A stretch of 64,000 nt of DNA. It comes from Thermovorax subterraneus (GTDB lineage: Bacteria; Bacillota; Thermosediminibacteria; Thermosediminibacterales; Thermosediminibacteraceae). Positions within the stretch are counted from its first letter, which is position 1; each line of letters starts with the position of its first letter. The notes beneath the pieces are model-generated. The model was not told the DNA's origin. It saw only the letters and a list, made by a program, of their open reading frames with translations, and ran no database searches. The position numbers and the translations under genes are program-made. The stretch spans positions 62,001-126,000 of the forward strand of contig JAKIHM010000005.1 in the NCBI GenBank assembly GCA_021608145.1, written 5' to 3'. This document shows positions 7,597-16,623 of this stretch, piece by piece.

Positions 7597-9729
7597 CTAT
7601 AAGTTCCCTATTAAAATTATATTATCTCTAAAAAGCGGGTACTTACTTAAGATATCGTCTAAAGATTTATTATCTGACAAATAGCTTTCTGCCATAATAA
7701 TATCTTCAATTTTAATTCCTGCCTGTACTGCAACTTTCATTAATGTATAAGGCGTAAACCAATAGCGGTGATCGCTATTTATGACTTCTTTGTTTTCTTT
7801 TACTGATACAAAATTTAAGTATTTCAATGCATTCGGAGCAGTAATAACGATTTTATTAGCTATTCTTTTAAAATTATCTGAAATATGCTTCAAAAAATAA
7901 ACAGGATTATCAACGTGTTCAATAACTTCTCCTAGTATAATATAATCCCATTTGTTATTTAAAATTGCCTCTGGTATTTCCTGGGTTATATCACAACAAT
8001 AGACATCTTGGATACCAATTACACTTTTAACATATTCAACAGCATCACGGTCAATATCTATACCAACACATACATCAGCAGAATCAACTAATATTTTATG
8101 AAGCCACGTATTATTAGAAATTTTCTTTTCAATCAGTTTTTTATGGTCAGCAAAACCTATATGTATTACTTTTTTCCCTTTCACTAAAAGACGTAAATAC
8201 TCCAACCTATAAATTAATGGCTCATCTTTATTGTAATTAAATGCAAATGCGTTTGAAAATCGATCCCCTTTTAGAAATGGGCTAATCTCTTCTATATAGT
8301 TTTTAAAATCTTGAATAAAGCTAATATTGTTGTTATTATCTAAAAATAAAGAATTAACTATCTTCTTTATCAAATTAATTTGACTTACCAAATCCCATTT
8401 TCTGTTAACAACATATTCTCTATATTCACTAGAATAATAATTCGAATCAGTTATTCTACTTACTGCCTCCTCTATTGTATTAAATAGCATCTCGTTTCTG
8501 TATAACTCCCTTGCCCCATAAAAATTATGAATTATCGGTTTTATTCCTCTCGCCATAGCCTCCATTATGTTATAGGGATGTCCCTCATGTATACTCGTCG
8601 ACAACAAATAATTTTTATCCTCCCACCACTCGTCCATGTCATCTACCCAACCGTAGAAAATAACATTGTTTTCAAGCCCCATTTCTTTTACCATGTATTT
8701 TAAATAAAGTTCCAATACTGGATCCTGAAAATCTCCCGCAATGTGTAATTTAAATTTTTGATTAATTTTTACAAGCGCATCTATAATCTGTAATGCAAGC
8801 ATAATATTTTTTCTTGTATGTAAATGCGCCACTAATGCAACATTAAATCCCGGTTTCCTTTCTTTAAATTCAAATTTATCAATTTTTACTCCGTTATATA
8901 CTATTTCTATTTTATTTTTAAACTCGCTATATTTCTCTTTATGATATATCTCTAACACATCTTTCATTGAACCGGCTACTAAAATTAACTTATCAACCAC
9001 ACTCCACTTTATTCTCTCTATAAAATCACTAAATGCTTCATATCGATGCAACCTCACGATAACCTTTTTCCCAACAATTCCCGGATAATTTGTCCCAATA
9101 ATCGCCACTTCATTCGCCCACTCGAACCAAACTATATCAGCCCAATCTATAGCTTCATATATTTCTTTATCGGTTTTTACTGCAAATTTGCGTACCCAAT
9201 AGTCATCGGATAATCCTTCGATTATATCGTTTATAAAATTATCCAAGCCAGCGGCACAAATAAAGGCAAGTTTTGGTTTTTTAGCAGCCGTCTGGACCTT
9301 CTCTTTTAACATTTGAAACTTAATTTTCAATTCCCCAAACAGGTTTTCTGGTACATTTTTCAACGCCAATTCCATATGTCTTAGAGCTTTTTCAAAATTT
9401 CCCTCAAAAACATAAAGGTCAGAAAGAATGTCATTTATCTCCCACGAATTTGAATCTAAATTGAAATATCTTTCTCCAAATTCCTTTACCTTGTTCCAAT
9501 TTTTTAATTGATAGTATATTATCGACAAATTAAAAAGAGCATCCGGATTATTGGGGTATTTTCTTAGCATTTCTCTCAAAATGCCGATGGCTTTATTTTT
9601 TTTGTTTAAATTGTAATAGGATAGTGCTAATAGCGAATAATCATTTTGTGTTACAGGCTTGTTATTTGAAAAGTAATTTATTATTTCGTCACACTTTCCT
9701 GAATCAAATAATTCCTGAAGCATATACAC
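7597..9729 (-). CDS. TPR - GT4 glycosyltransferase - methyltransferase fusion
   Basis: 710 residues in three parts. Residues 1-135 are TPR repeats (ALSYYNLNKKNKAIGILREM, NLSIIYYQLKNWNKVKEFGE). Residues about 150-460 form a GT4-type glycosyltransferase (GT-B fold) with IEIVYNGVKIDKF, VALVAHLHTRKNI and STSIHEGHPYNIMEAMARG near 390. Residues about 515-690 form a class I SAM methyltransferase: KKVIHIGFADHK, CVGIDIDRDAVEYVK, WDYIILGEVIEHVDNP and KIVITAPNA. It starts 22 bases after the wbpD-like acetyltransferase stop, so it closes that operon. The fusion suggests coupled addition and methylation of a sugar on flagellin; the acceptor is inferred from context only. Confidence 0.85.
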   Translation of the reverse strand: MYMLQELFDSGKCDEIINYFSNNKPVTQNDYSLLALSYYNLNKKNKAIGILREMLRKYPNNPDALFNLSIIYYQLKNWNKVKEFGERYFNLDSNSWEINDILSDLYVFEGNFEKALRHMELALKNVPENLFGELKIKFQMLKEKVQTAAKKPKLAFICAAGLDNFINDIIEGLSDDYWVRKFAVKTDKEIYEAIDWADIVWFEWANEVAIIGTNYPGIVGKKVIVRLHRYEAFSDFIERIKWSVVDKLILVAGSMKDVLEIYHKEKYSEFKNKIEIVYNGVKIDKFEFKERKPGFNVALVAHLHTRKNIMLALQIIDALVKINQKFKLHIAGDFQDPVLELYLKYMVKEMGLENNVIFYGWVDDMDEWWEDKNYLLSTSIHEGHPYNIMEAMARGIKPIIHNFYGARELYRNEMLFNTIEEAVSRITDSNYYSSEYREYVVNRKWDLVSQINLIKKIVNSLFLDNNNNISFIQDFKNYIEEISPFLKGDRFSNAFAFNYNKDEPLIYRLEYLRLLVKGKKVIHIGFADHKKLIEKKISNNTWLHKILVDSADVCVGIDIDRDAVEYVKSVIGIQDVYCCDITQEIPEAILNNKWDYIILGEVIEHVDNPVYFLKHISDNFKRIANKIVITAPNALKYLNFVSVKENKEVINSDHRYWFTPYTLMKVAVQAGIKIEDIIMAESYLSDNKSLDDILSKYPLFRDNIILIGNL

Positions 9730-9751
9730 ACTCCTTTTGTTGGGTAAATTA

Positions 9752-10456
9752 TTATTTCTCCCTCGCCGGATTTCCCACTACCACCTTGCCACTTTCTACA
9801 TCATTAGTTACAACAGCTCCTGCTCCTACAAAGGCATCTTCACCTATTATTTTTCCGGGCAATATTGTAGCATTCACTCCTACTCTCGCTTTCTTTTTTA
9901 TCACAGGGCCTTTCATTTTTCTTACCCTATCAGGATCCCTTCCGGCTGAATCGTCGTTGGAAGTGGCAACACAAGGAGCTATGAAAACTTCATCTTCTAT
10001 TTCGGATAAGGCAGTTATGTAGGCGTTAGTCTCTATCTTGCATTTTTTGCCTATTTTCGTTCTGTTTTCTACGGTTGCTCCCCTTCCTATTATTGTCATA
10101 TCGCCTATGGTCACATCTTCCCTTACGGTTGCAAGGTCGGCAATGAGGCATTTTTCTCCTATAATGCACCCAGCATAAATCACGGCTGATGTCCCGATGA
10201 TGGTATCGTTTCCTATCCTGCACGGAGGCTTTTCGCTTTTGTCTTTGAAAATGCTATTTGCAGCACGCATCGGCTGCTTTCCTATTACGGCGTTGTCATC
10301 TATTCGAACGTTTTCTCCTATGATACTACCTTTATATATGGTTACATTATTGCCGATCACAGTCCCTTTCCCTATGATTACATCGTCTTCTATAACCGTA
10401 AATCGCCCTATCTTTACATCTGCACCTATATTTGCTTTCTCCGAAATATAGTTCAT
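9752..10456 (-). CDS. wbpD: N-acetyltransferase of the left-handed beta-helix type (WbpD/WlbB-like)
   Basis: 234 residues made almost wholly of hexapeptide repeats (IGADVKIGRFTVIEDDVIIG, IGNNVTIYKGSIIGENVRI, IIGRGATVENRTKIG). It ends GAGAVVTNDVESGKVVVGNP as in acetyl-CoA-dependent sugar acetyltransferases. With the three genes upstream it would carry out the last step to UDP-2,3-diacetamido-2,3-dideoxy-D-glucuronate: N-acetylation of the 3-amino group. It is longer than Pseudomonas WbpD (about 190 residues) because of additional beta-helix coils in the first half. Four bases separate it from the upstream dehydrogenase stop. The substrate is deduced from the operon. Confidence 0.85.
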   Translation of the reverse strand: MNYISEKANIGADVKIGRFTVIEDDVIIGKGTVIGNNVTIYKGSIIGENVRIDDNAVIGKQPMRAANSIFKDKSEKPPCRIGNDTIIGTSAVIYAGCIIGEKCLIADLATVREDVTIGDMTIIGRGATVENRTKIGKKCKIETNAYITALSEIEDEVFIAPCVATSNDDSAGRDPDRVRKMKGPVIKKKARVGVNATILPGKIIGEDAFVGAGAVVTNDVESGKVVVGNPAREK

Positions 10457-10460
10457 ACTC

Positions 10461-11537
10461 TTATTTTGTTCCCCCTAACATATCTTTTGTAGAAAAATCA
10501 CCGAGAGGTATATCTATGGGCTTTCTTATAAGAGATGATTTATATATCGAAAGCACAAGTTCTACTGCTTTCTTCCCTTCCTTTGCATTAACCAGCGGCT
10601 CGCGCTCGTTCAAAACGGCATCTGCCATATCTTCATAAAGCACTGTATGAAGATTCGACGGAATTTCTACCGGCTCATAAGGCGGTTTCCCTTCAATATT
10701 CCAGACCTCTACTTTGTTCAGGGCCTTCCCGCCTATTAGTACCGTACCTTTTTCACCAAATATGCCAAGGGTTTCTTCTAAATTCTCCGGGTATACGCAC
10801 ACGCTGGCTTCTATTGTGCTTATAGCGCCATTTTTAAACCTTATAACGGCAGCTCCCGCATCCTCCGCTTCGATTTTTTTTAGGAAAGTACCGGTTTCTG
10901 CATATACCCTCTCTGCTGGCCCCATGAGCCATAGCAGGAGGTCTATCACATGGATGACCTGGTTCATAAATGCTCCGCCGTCGTATTCCCACGTCCCTCT
11001 CCACGGCGAGGAGGAATAGTAAGCATCGCTTCGGTTCCAGCGCATAGATGCTGAGGCATGAACCAGCTTACCGAAAGCGCCCGACTCTATCTCTTCTTTG
11101 AGCTTAATCATGTGTGGCAAGAATCTTAATTGATGGCATACCCCCACCTTCAATCCCTTTTCTTCCGATTTTTTTATTATCTCATCGGCCTCTTTTGTCG
11201 AAAGTGCCATGGGCTTTTCCAAAATTAGGTGTTTTCCGGCATCAATAGCATCGAGGGCTATTTTCGGCCTTATTCCGCTTATAGTGGCAACGGTGATAAT
11301 GTCTATATCCGGATCCTCCAATAATTTTCTATAATCGATATATTTTTTGATGCGATCCTGATCTGTACCTCCCGCTTTTATATATTCGGATAATGCCGTA
11401 TTCATCTTTTCAGGGACAGTGTCGCAAAGAGCCGCAAGTTCCATTTTATCGGAATTTTCTACAACAGCCCTGAGATGCTTGTGGATAATGCTGCCGCAGC
11501 CTATTATGCCTATTTGGAGTTTTTCCATGGTGTTCAC
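10461..11537 (-). CDS. wbpB: Gfo/Idh/MocA oxidoreductase (WbpB/WlbA-like)
   Basis: 358 residues. Rossmann fold at the N-terminus with IGIIGCGSIIHKHLRAV, the conserved EKPMALS lysine motif near residue 105, and a C-terminal substrate domain with FMNQVIHVIDLLLWLMG, whose histidine is typical of the family. In the WbpA-B-E-D route this enzyme oxidises the 3-hydroxyl of UDP-GlcNAcA to the 3-keto form for the aminotransferase. Its start codon (11537) directly abuts the stop of the upstream UDP-sugar dehydrogenase, indicating one transcript. Family members act on many sugars, so the specific substrate depends on the operon. Confidence 0.88.
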   Translation of the reverse strand: MNTMEKLQIGIIGCGSIIHKHLRAVVENSDKMELAALCDTVPEKMNTALSEYIKAGGTDQDRIKKYIDYRKLLEDPDIDIITVATISGIRPKIALDAIDAGKHLILEKPMALSTKEADEIIKKSEEKGLKVGVCHQLRFLPHMIKLKEEIESGAFGKLVHASASMRWNRSDAYYSSSPWRGTWEYDGGAFMNQVIHVIDLLLWLMGPAERVYAETGTFLKKIEAEDAGAAVIRFKNGAISTIEASVCVYPENLEETLGIFGEKGTVLIGGKALNKVEVWNIEGKPPYEPVEIPSNLHTVLYEDMADAVLNEREPLVNAKEGKKAVELVLSIYKSSLIRKPIDIPLGDFSTKDMLGGTK

Positions 11538-12866
11538 CTACAACTTGAATATTTTGGGGTCCTTAATATTTCTCAACGCATTTCGCGTATCGAGGATTAG
11601 GGGAGAATATCTATATATAAGTTCGTAGTCAAATTTTTCATGGTCGGTAGTTATCATAACTAGATCAGAGCTTTGAAGGTTTTCGTTATTTATTTCTACA
11701 GATTTATAAAGTTTCCCATTATGTATGAATTCCGGGACGTATGGGTCGCTATAAGTAACCTTGGCGCCGCTTTTTTCCAGTAGGCCGATCATTTTGAGGA
11801 CAGGGCTTTCCCTCATATCATCTATGTCCTTTTTGTATGTTACACCAAGGATGAACACTTTCGAACCATTAAGAGGCTTCCCGATTTCGTTCAGTATTTC
11901 TGCAGCTCTTTCTACGGTGTATTTTGGCATGTATTCGTTTATTTCCCCTGCAAGTTCGATGAATTTGGTGTGAAAGTCGTATTCCCTTGCCTTCCAGAGG
12001 AGGTAGTAGGGGTCAACGGGGATACAGTGGCCACCTATTCCGGGCCCAGGGTAAAAGGGCATGAAACCATAAGGTTTTGTCTTTGCAGCTTCTATTACTT
12101 CCCATACGTCAATACCCATCTTTCTGCATAGGAGCGCCATCTCGTTGGCAAGAGCTATGTTTACGTGCCTGAATATGTTTTCGTATATTTTTTCCATTTC
12201 GGCTACTTTCGGGCTTGATACTTCGAATACCTCCCCTTCTAACACGTTTTTGTAAAGTTCAGATGCAACTTTTGTGCAAGTTGGGGTTGCTCCCCCTACC
12301 ACTTTTGGGGTATTTTTTGTTTTATATATTTTATTCCCCGGATCAACCCTTTCAGGGGAATAAGCGAGGAAAAAGTCTTCTCCGCATTTTAAGCCGGTGC
12401 TTTCAAGTATAGGTTTTAGCAGTTCTTCTGTAGTGCCGGGGTATGTGGTGCTTTCAAGGACTACGAGCATACCTTGTTTTAATCTTTTTGCTATTTCTCT
12501 CGTGGTGTTTTCTACGTAGGATAGGTCCGGCTGTTTGTATTTATCTATGGGTGTTGGAACGCATATTGTTACTATGTCGAGTTCTTTTATGAAGTCGTAA
12601 TCTTTTGTGGCTTTAAGGAAGCCTTGCTCTACCATCTTTTTTAGGTCATCATCTACTACGTCACCTATGTAGTTTATACCGCGGTTTACCATTTCCACCT
12701 TTTTTTCCTGCACATCAAAGCCAGTTACTTTGAAACCGGCTTTTGCTTTTTCTACCGCAAGGGGAAGGCCGACATAACCGAGGCCTATCACTCCTATTTT
12801 TGCTTCTCTATTTTTTATTTTTTTTATAAGTTCTTCTGCTATTTTGTTTTGTATTTGTTCTTTCAT
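11538..12866 (-). CDS. wbpA: UDP-N-acetylglucosamine 6-dehydrogenase (WbpA-type)
   Basis: 442 residues, the usual size for UDP-glucose/GDP-mannose dehydrogenases. N-terminal NAD-binding motif IGVIGLGYVGLPLAVEKA, LESTTYPGTTEE in the middle, catalytic Cys281 in GPGIGGHCIPVDPYYL, and the C-terminal domain VFILGVTYKKDIDDMRESP. It performs two-step oxidation of the C6 of a UDP-HexNAc to a uronic acid, the first step of UDP-2,3-diacetamido-glucuronate synthesis. It follows the aminotransferase gene by four bases. GlcNAc rather than ManNAc or glucose is inferred from the company of wbpB-, wbpE- and wbpD-like genes. Confidence 0.9.
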   Translation of the reverse strand: MKEQIQNKIAEELIKKIKNREAKIGVIGLGYVGLPLAVEKAKAGFKVTGFDVQEKKVEMVNRGINYIGDVVDDDLKKMVEQGFLKATKDYDFIKELDIVTICVPTPIDKYKQPDLSYVENTTREIAKRLKQGMLVVLESTTYPGTTEELLKPILESTGLKCGEDFFLAYSPERVDPGNKIYKTKNTPKVVGGATPTCTKVASELYKNVLEGEVFEVSSPKVAEMEKIYENIFRHVNIALANEMALLCRKMGIDVWEVIEAAKTKPYGFMPFYPGPGIGGHCIPVDPYYLLWKAREYDFHTKFIELAGEINEYMPKYTVERAAEILNEIGKPLNGSKVFILGVTYKKDIDDMRESPVLKMIGLLEKSGAKVTYSDPYVPEFIHNGKLYKSVEINNENLQSSDLVMITTDHEKFDYELIYRYSPLILDTRNALRNIKDPKIFKL

Positions 12867-12870
12867 CTTT

Positions 12871-13983
12871 CTACATCCTTTCGAAAAATTCTCTTACCGT
12901 TTTTGCCACGTATTCTACTTGTCCTTCTTTTAGTTCGGGATAGAGGGGTAAGGATAATGCCCTTTCGCAAGCTTCTTCGGCGTTAGGCAGGTCGCCTCTT
13001 TTGTACCCCAAATCTTTGTACACTTCCTGCAGGTGCAATGGCAGGGGATAGTATATTCCGGTGGGTATTCCTTTTTGTTCTAAGTATTTTTTTAGTTCGT
13101 CTCTTTTTTGTGTAAGAATGGTGTACAAGTGAAATACGTGTTTTTTGTAATCTTCCCGATATATTTTGGGCAATATTATGGGTAAATCCTTTAATTTTTC
13201 ATTGTAGAGTCTTGCCCTTTCTATCCTTTTTTCGTTCCATTGGTCTATGTATTTTAGTTTTACCTTCAGTATCGCCGCCTGCATCTCGTCAAGCCTGCTG
13301 TTGTAGCCTATCTGGCTGTGGTAATATTTTTTTGTACTGCCGTGCACCCGTAACCTTTTTATTTTTTCAGCTAATTCGTCATTGTTTGTCACAACAAGTC
13401 CGCCGTCTCCGTATCCTCCAAGGTTTTTTGTGGGAAAAAAGGAAAAACAGCCTATGTCGCCGATAGCGCCTACCTTTTTGCCCTTGTATTCGGCTCCTAT
13501 GGCCTGGCAGGCGTCTTCTACGATAAAAAGATCGTATCTTTTTGCAATCTCTATTATTTCATCCATATTGCAGGGACAGCCGAATATGTGGACGGGTATT
13601 ATGGCTTTTGTTTTTTCGGTTATTTTTTCCTCTATCTTTTCTGTATCTATGTTCAGGTTGTCCTCAAAGGAAATATCTGCGAATACGGGTTTTGCCCCTA
13701 CTCTCGATATGCACTCTGCCGATGCAAAGAAAGTAAAGGGCGTCGTTATTACCTCATCGCCGGGGCCAATGCCAAGAGCATCAAGAGAGATTATAAGGGC
13801 ATCGGTTCCGTTTGCTACACCTATGGCGTGTTTTACGCCTAAGTATTCGGCTATTTCTCGCTCAAATTGTTTTTCTTTCGGACCGAGTATATATTGTCCG
13901 CTTTCGAGGACTTCTTCGATTTCTTTTTTTATTTCTTGTTTTATCTCTTGATACTGGGCTTTAAGGTCGAGAAATTGTATCAT
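12871..13983 (-). CDS. wbpE: DegT/DnrJ/EryC1 aminotransferase (WbpE-like)
   Basis: 370 residues. PLP-dependent sugar aminotransferase with HAIGVANGTDALIISLDALG, FIVEDACQAIGAEYKGKKVG and the PLP lysine at about residue 186 in FSFFPTKNLGGYGDGG. It would transfer an amino group to the 3-keto sugar made by the WbpB-like enzyme. Its ATG (13983-13981) overlaps the csrA stop TGA (13982-13980) in ATGA, so translation is probably coupled to csrA. The csrA overlap ties flagellar regulation directly to sugar synthesis, an arrangement not usual in the Bacillus-type locus. Confidence 0.9.
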   Translation of the reverse strand: MIQFLDLKAQYQEIKQEIKKEIEEVLESGQYILGPKEKQFEREIAEYLGVKHAIGVANGTDALIISLDALGIGPGDEVITTPFTFFASAECISRVGAKPVFADISFEDNLNIDTEKIEEKITEKTKAIIPVHIFGCPCNMDEIIEIAKRYDLFIVEDACQAIGAEYKGKKVGAIGDIGCFSFFPTKNLGGYGDGGLVVTNNDELAEKIKRLRVHGSTKKYYHSQIGYNSRLDEMQAAILKVKLKYIDQWNEKRIERARLYNEKLKDLPIILPKIYREDYKKHVFHLYTILTQKRDELKKYLEQKGIPTGIYYPLPLHLQEVYKDLGYKRGDLPNAEEACERALSLPLYPELKEGQVEYVAKTVREFFERM

Positions 13984-14210
13984 CTTCCCTTCATCTTCCT
14001 CTCTATCTCCTCAAAAGCTTTTATTGAAAAGTCAAGGGCCCTTACGTTCTCGCCCCTTATCTCATCCAACAATTCCGCCCGCAGGATTTTGACGCCCTTC
14101 GGAGCTTTTATGCCGAGCTTTACCCGGTCCCCGTCGATTTCCAAAACGGTTATCTCCACCTCATCGCCTATTAAAAGTTTTTCTCCCTTCTTTCTAGAAA
14201 GGACGAGCAT
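13980..14210 (-). CDS. csrA: Carbon storage regulator CsrA
   Basis: 76 residues: MLVLSRKKGEKLLIGDEVEI, then VLEIDGDRVKLGIKAPKGV and an extended C-terminal helix, as in Bacillus-type CsrA that binds FliW. It is an RNA-binding dimer recognising GGA motifs in hairpin loops. In B. subtilis it represses flagellin translation and is held by FliW until flagellin is exported. It follows fliW by three bases and overlaps the wbpE-like gene by four. Two matching sites are present in the flagellin leader at 3982-4015. Confidence 0.97.
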   Translation of the reverse strand: MLVLSRKKGEKLLIGDEVEITVLEIDGDRVKLGIKAPKGVKILRAELLDEIRGENVRALDFSIKAFEEIERKMKGR

Positions 14211-14213
14211 CTT

Positions 14214-14654
14214 TCAGGTCTCCTTTTTTGAGAAAATCGCGACGGGATGCTTTATCATGTATTCTGAGTTTTCGGCGATGAGCTGGGCTCCTAATCGCTC
14301 GAGGGGATTGAGTACTATTGGGCCTTTGAGGTTTACCGTCGTCTTTTCCACCTCCTGCGGGACGGTAAGCACGGTGAGCACCACGGCATCTTCTACGGAG
14401 CCGAGCTTTAACTTTCTTAGGTCACTTTCACATAATACCGGTGCATAATCCGGGAAAAATCCTACAGGTTCCACAACTGGCAGGGCAAAGCCCTCTTCAT
14501 CCACCGACTGAAGCCATTTTATCGCATCGCATCCCGGGTGGTCTATGAGAACGAATCTTTTTAAATCCTCGAAGCCTATTATGCCGTCGGGGAAGTTTAT
14601 TATCTTTTCTTCCACCACTTCTATCTCGCCGAAAAATTTTGTTTTTATTTTCAT
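14214..14654 (-). CDS. fliW: Flagellar assembly factor FliW
   Basis: 146 residues, standard length. Begins MKIKTKFFGEIEVVEEKIIN and contains FPDGIIGFEDLKRFVLID, a hallmark of FliW. FliW binds both the C-terminus of flagellin and CsrA, coupling flagellin translation to secretion through partner switching. The gene order DUF6470-fliW-csrA matches Bacillus (yviE-fliW-csrA-hag), but here about 10 kb of glycan genes separates csrA from flagellin. Confidence 0.97.
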   Translation of the reverse strand: MKIKTKFFGEIEVVEEKIINFPDGIIGFEDLKRFVLIDHPGCDAIKWLQSVDEEGFALPVVEPVGFFPDYAPVLCESDLRKLKLGSVEDAVVLTVLTVPQEVEKTTVNLKGPIVLNPLERLGAQLIAENSEYMIKHPVAIFSKKET

Positions 14655-14682
14655 TACTTTTTTCCTCCGGTTTTTTGTTTAT

Positions 14683-15261
14683 TCAAACCCTTACGTCCAT
14701 ATACTCGCCTACTTTTACGGCGGTTATCTTTATGTAAGGGGGTTTTTCAAGATAAGGCCTTACCTTGCCATATTCGTATGATATGTCCACGGGAAAGGGG
14801 TTCACGCTCACATCTACGAAGCCCTCTTTCAGGCTTACGGCCACCCCACCCCCGCTGAAGTAGATCTTCGGTGGGGTCTTGGGTATAAAATCCACGTTGA
14901 AGTCCTTTTCGGGAAAGGCGTTTTGCTCCGCGATGTCTGCTATAGAAATCCTTTTCTCGATGGCCCCGAGGGCATCGCCTTCCCGCGCTATCTTTTCCAC
15001 AGCCTGCCAGGTTAAATCCTTTGCCTCGTAAAACCACTGCGTCGCGAGGGTAGGCATGTCGGCAAGACCGATTTCCGAAAAGGGGGCTTTGAGATCTATC
15101 CTTTCGATCCCGGGAAGTTCGACATGGACGTCGAGCTCAGGAGCCCTCTTTTTTAGTTCGAAGCCTCCGGCAAAGTCATTTTTTATCTCCATATTCCCTC
15201 TTTTGTACTCTATTCCGAGACTCCCGAATGAAAATTGGATGTCCAGGGTGTAAACCTGCAC
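14683..15261 (-). CDS. yviE: DUF6470 family protein (YviE-like)
   Basis: 192 residues from GTG 15261, with SD GGAGGTG nine bases upstream. Sequence features include LDVHVELPGIERIDLKAPFS and a Trp/Tyr-containing amphipathic middle (TQWFYEAKDLTWQAV). It lies between flgL and fliW exactly where YviE is found in Bacillus. The molecular role is unknown; position implies a flagellar filament or hook-filament function. Confidence 0.85.
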   Translation of the reverse strand: MQVYTLDIQFSFGSLGIEYKRGNMEIKNDFAGGFELKKRAPELDVHVELPGIERIDLKAPFSEIGLADMPTLATQWFYEAKDLTWQAVEKIAREGDALGAIEKRISIADIAEQNAFPEKDFNVDFIPKTPPKIYFSGGGVAVSLKEGFVDVSVNPFPVDISYEYGKVRPYLEKPPYIKITAVKVGEYMDVRV

Positions 15262-15377
15262 TTATTTACACCTCCAGCAGGCTGCAGAAAATGAAAGAAA
15301 AAGGCAAAAGGGACAGGCCATACGGACAAAAATATTGAGCGAGATAAAAATAGGCCTTACATTCAGGCCGATTTAAT

Positions 15378-16613
15378 TTATCCCAAAAAGTCCACAAGGG
15401 TTGGCTGGATTATCCTCGCGCCCACCGCAAGAGAAGCCCTGTAGACGTTTTCCTCCATCTTCAGGTCCATTATTACCTGAGCTATATCAATGTCTTCAGT
15501 CTTCGAAAGCAGGGCCGTGTAGTCTATCCGGTTGTTTTCTATCCTGGTCTTCGTGGCTTCCAGGCGGTTTATCTTTGCCCCCACCTGGGAGCGGAATTTT
15601 AACAAAATGTTTATGGCATCGTCCAAATCGGAAAGCCTCGACGAAAGTGAGGCCGAATCGTTGTTGCGAAGGTCTTGCTCTATACTCTCGACGGTCTTAA
15701 ATATTTCCGAAAAAACCTCATCGCCGTACAGTGCAACGTCCATGGTGTTAAGCCTTCCCAGGTTGTACGAATTTTTCCTTTCGGCGTAAAGGCTTAAAAC
15801 TACAGTGCCGTCGCCTTTCAACGGGAAGTTTTTGAAATTGAGGAAGAAATTCCGAGAAGCATCCGGATTCCCGAGGTCATCCACCCCGGATATTTCCTGT
15901 CCATCTTCGTCGACGTTGACTCCTGAAGCCCTTGCAATTGTATTCCCACCCTCATCTTTTATTTCAATATCTGCAGTCATATTTGTATCGTCGAAGTTCG
16001 AAATTATTATCGTATACTTACCAAAACCGATACTATCTCCCAGCTTTGCCACATCCACCGATGCAGCTTTAAAGCCGGTTTGCCCGCTTCCTCCTGCGCC
16101 AGTGTCGGACAGCACTTCCACCTTAGTGAGGTAGGCGAAAGCCGGATTTGCAACTATCTTTCCGCTTGCATCGTAGGAAAAAGGCCTGATGTCGGTCCGG
16201 TATCCGCCAAAGAGGTACTTGTTATTATAAGATGCGTTAGCTTCCTGCAAAATCTGCTCTTTGAGCTGGGCTATCTCGTCTAATATTGCCTTTCGATCTG
16301 CTTCAGTTAAGGTTCCGTTAGAAGCGTATACCACCAGCTCCCTTATCCTCTGCAGTATTTCTCCCGTGTTTTGAAGGGCAGTTTCGGTATTCTGAAGCCA
16401 GGTCACCGCATCATCTACGTTCTTGGCATACTGGTCTATGGAAAGGAGGGTATTCCTGAGGCGCATGGCAAACACCGCAGAAACCGGGTCGTCGGAAGGA
16501 AGCCTCACCCTCTTTCCGGAGGAAAGCTGGTCCTGTTTTTCTCCTAACCTCCTCAAATTGCTCGAAAGGTTCCTCATAAAAGCTTCAGCGAGCATATTCT
16601 GGGTTATCCTCAT
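15378..16613 (-). CDS. flgL: Flagellar hook-filament junction protein FlgL (HAP3)
   Basis: 411 residues. N-terminus MRITQNMLAEAFMRNL with SSGKRVRLPSDDPVSAVFAM is the flagellin-like D0/D1 region. The C-terminus AQVIMDLKMEENVYRASLAV and QPTLVDFLG closes the coiled coil. The middle third (about residues 150-290) is a variable beta-rich domain, making the protein longer than the 300-residue Bacillus FlgL. It joins the hook to the filament together with FlgK, whose gene ends ten bases upstream. Confidence 0.95.
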   Translation of the reverse strand: MRITQNMLAEAFMRNLSSNLRRLGEKQDQLSSGKRVRLPSDDPVSAVFAMRLRNTLLSIDQYAKNVDDAVTWLQNTETALQNTGEILQRIRELVVYASNGTLTEADRKAILDEIAQLKEQILQEANASYNNKYLFGGYRTDIRPFSYDASGKIVANPAFAYLTKVEVLSDTGAGGSGQTGFKAASVDVAKLGDSIGFGKYTIIISNFDDTNMTADIEIKDEGGNTIARASGVNVDEDGQEISGVDDLGNPDASRNFFLNFKNFPLKGDGTVVLSLYAERKNSYNLGRLNTMDVALYGDEVFSEIFKTVESIEQDLRNNDSASLSSRLSDLDDAINILLKFRSQVGAKINRLEATKTRIENNRIDYTALLSKTEDIDIAQVIMDLKMEENVYRASLAVGARIIQPTLVDFLG

Positions 16614-16623
16614 CTACTCATCC

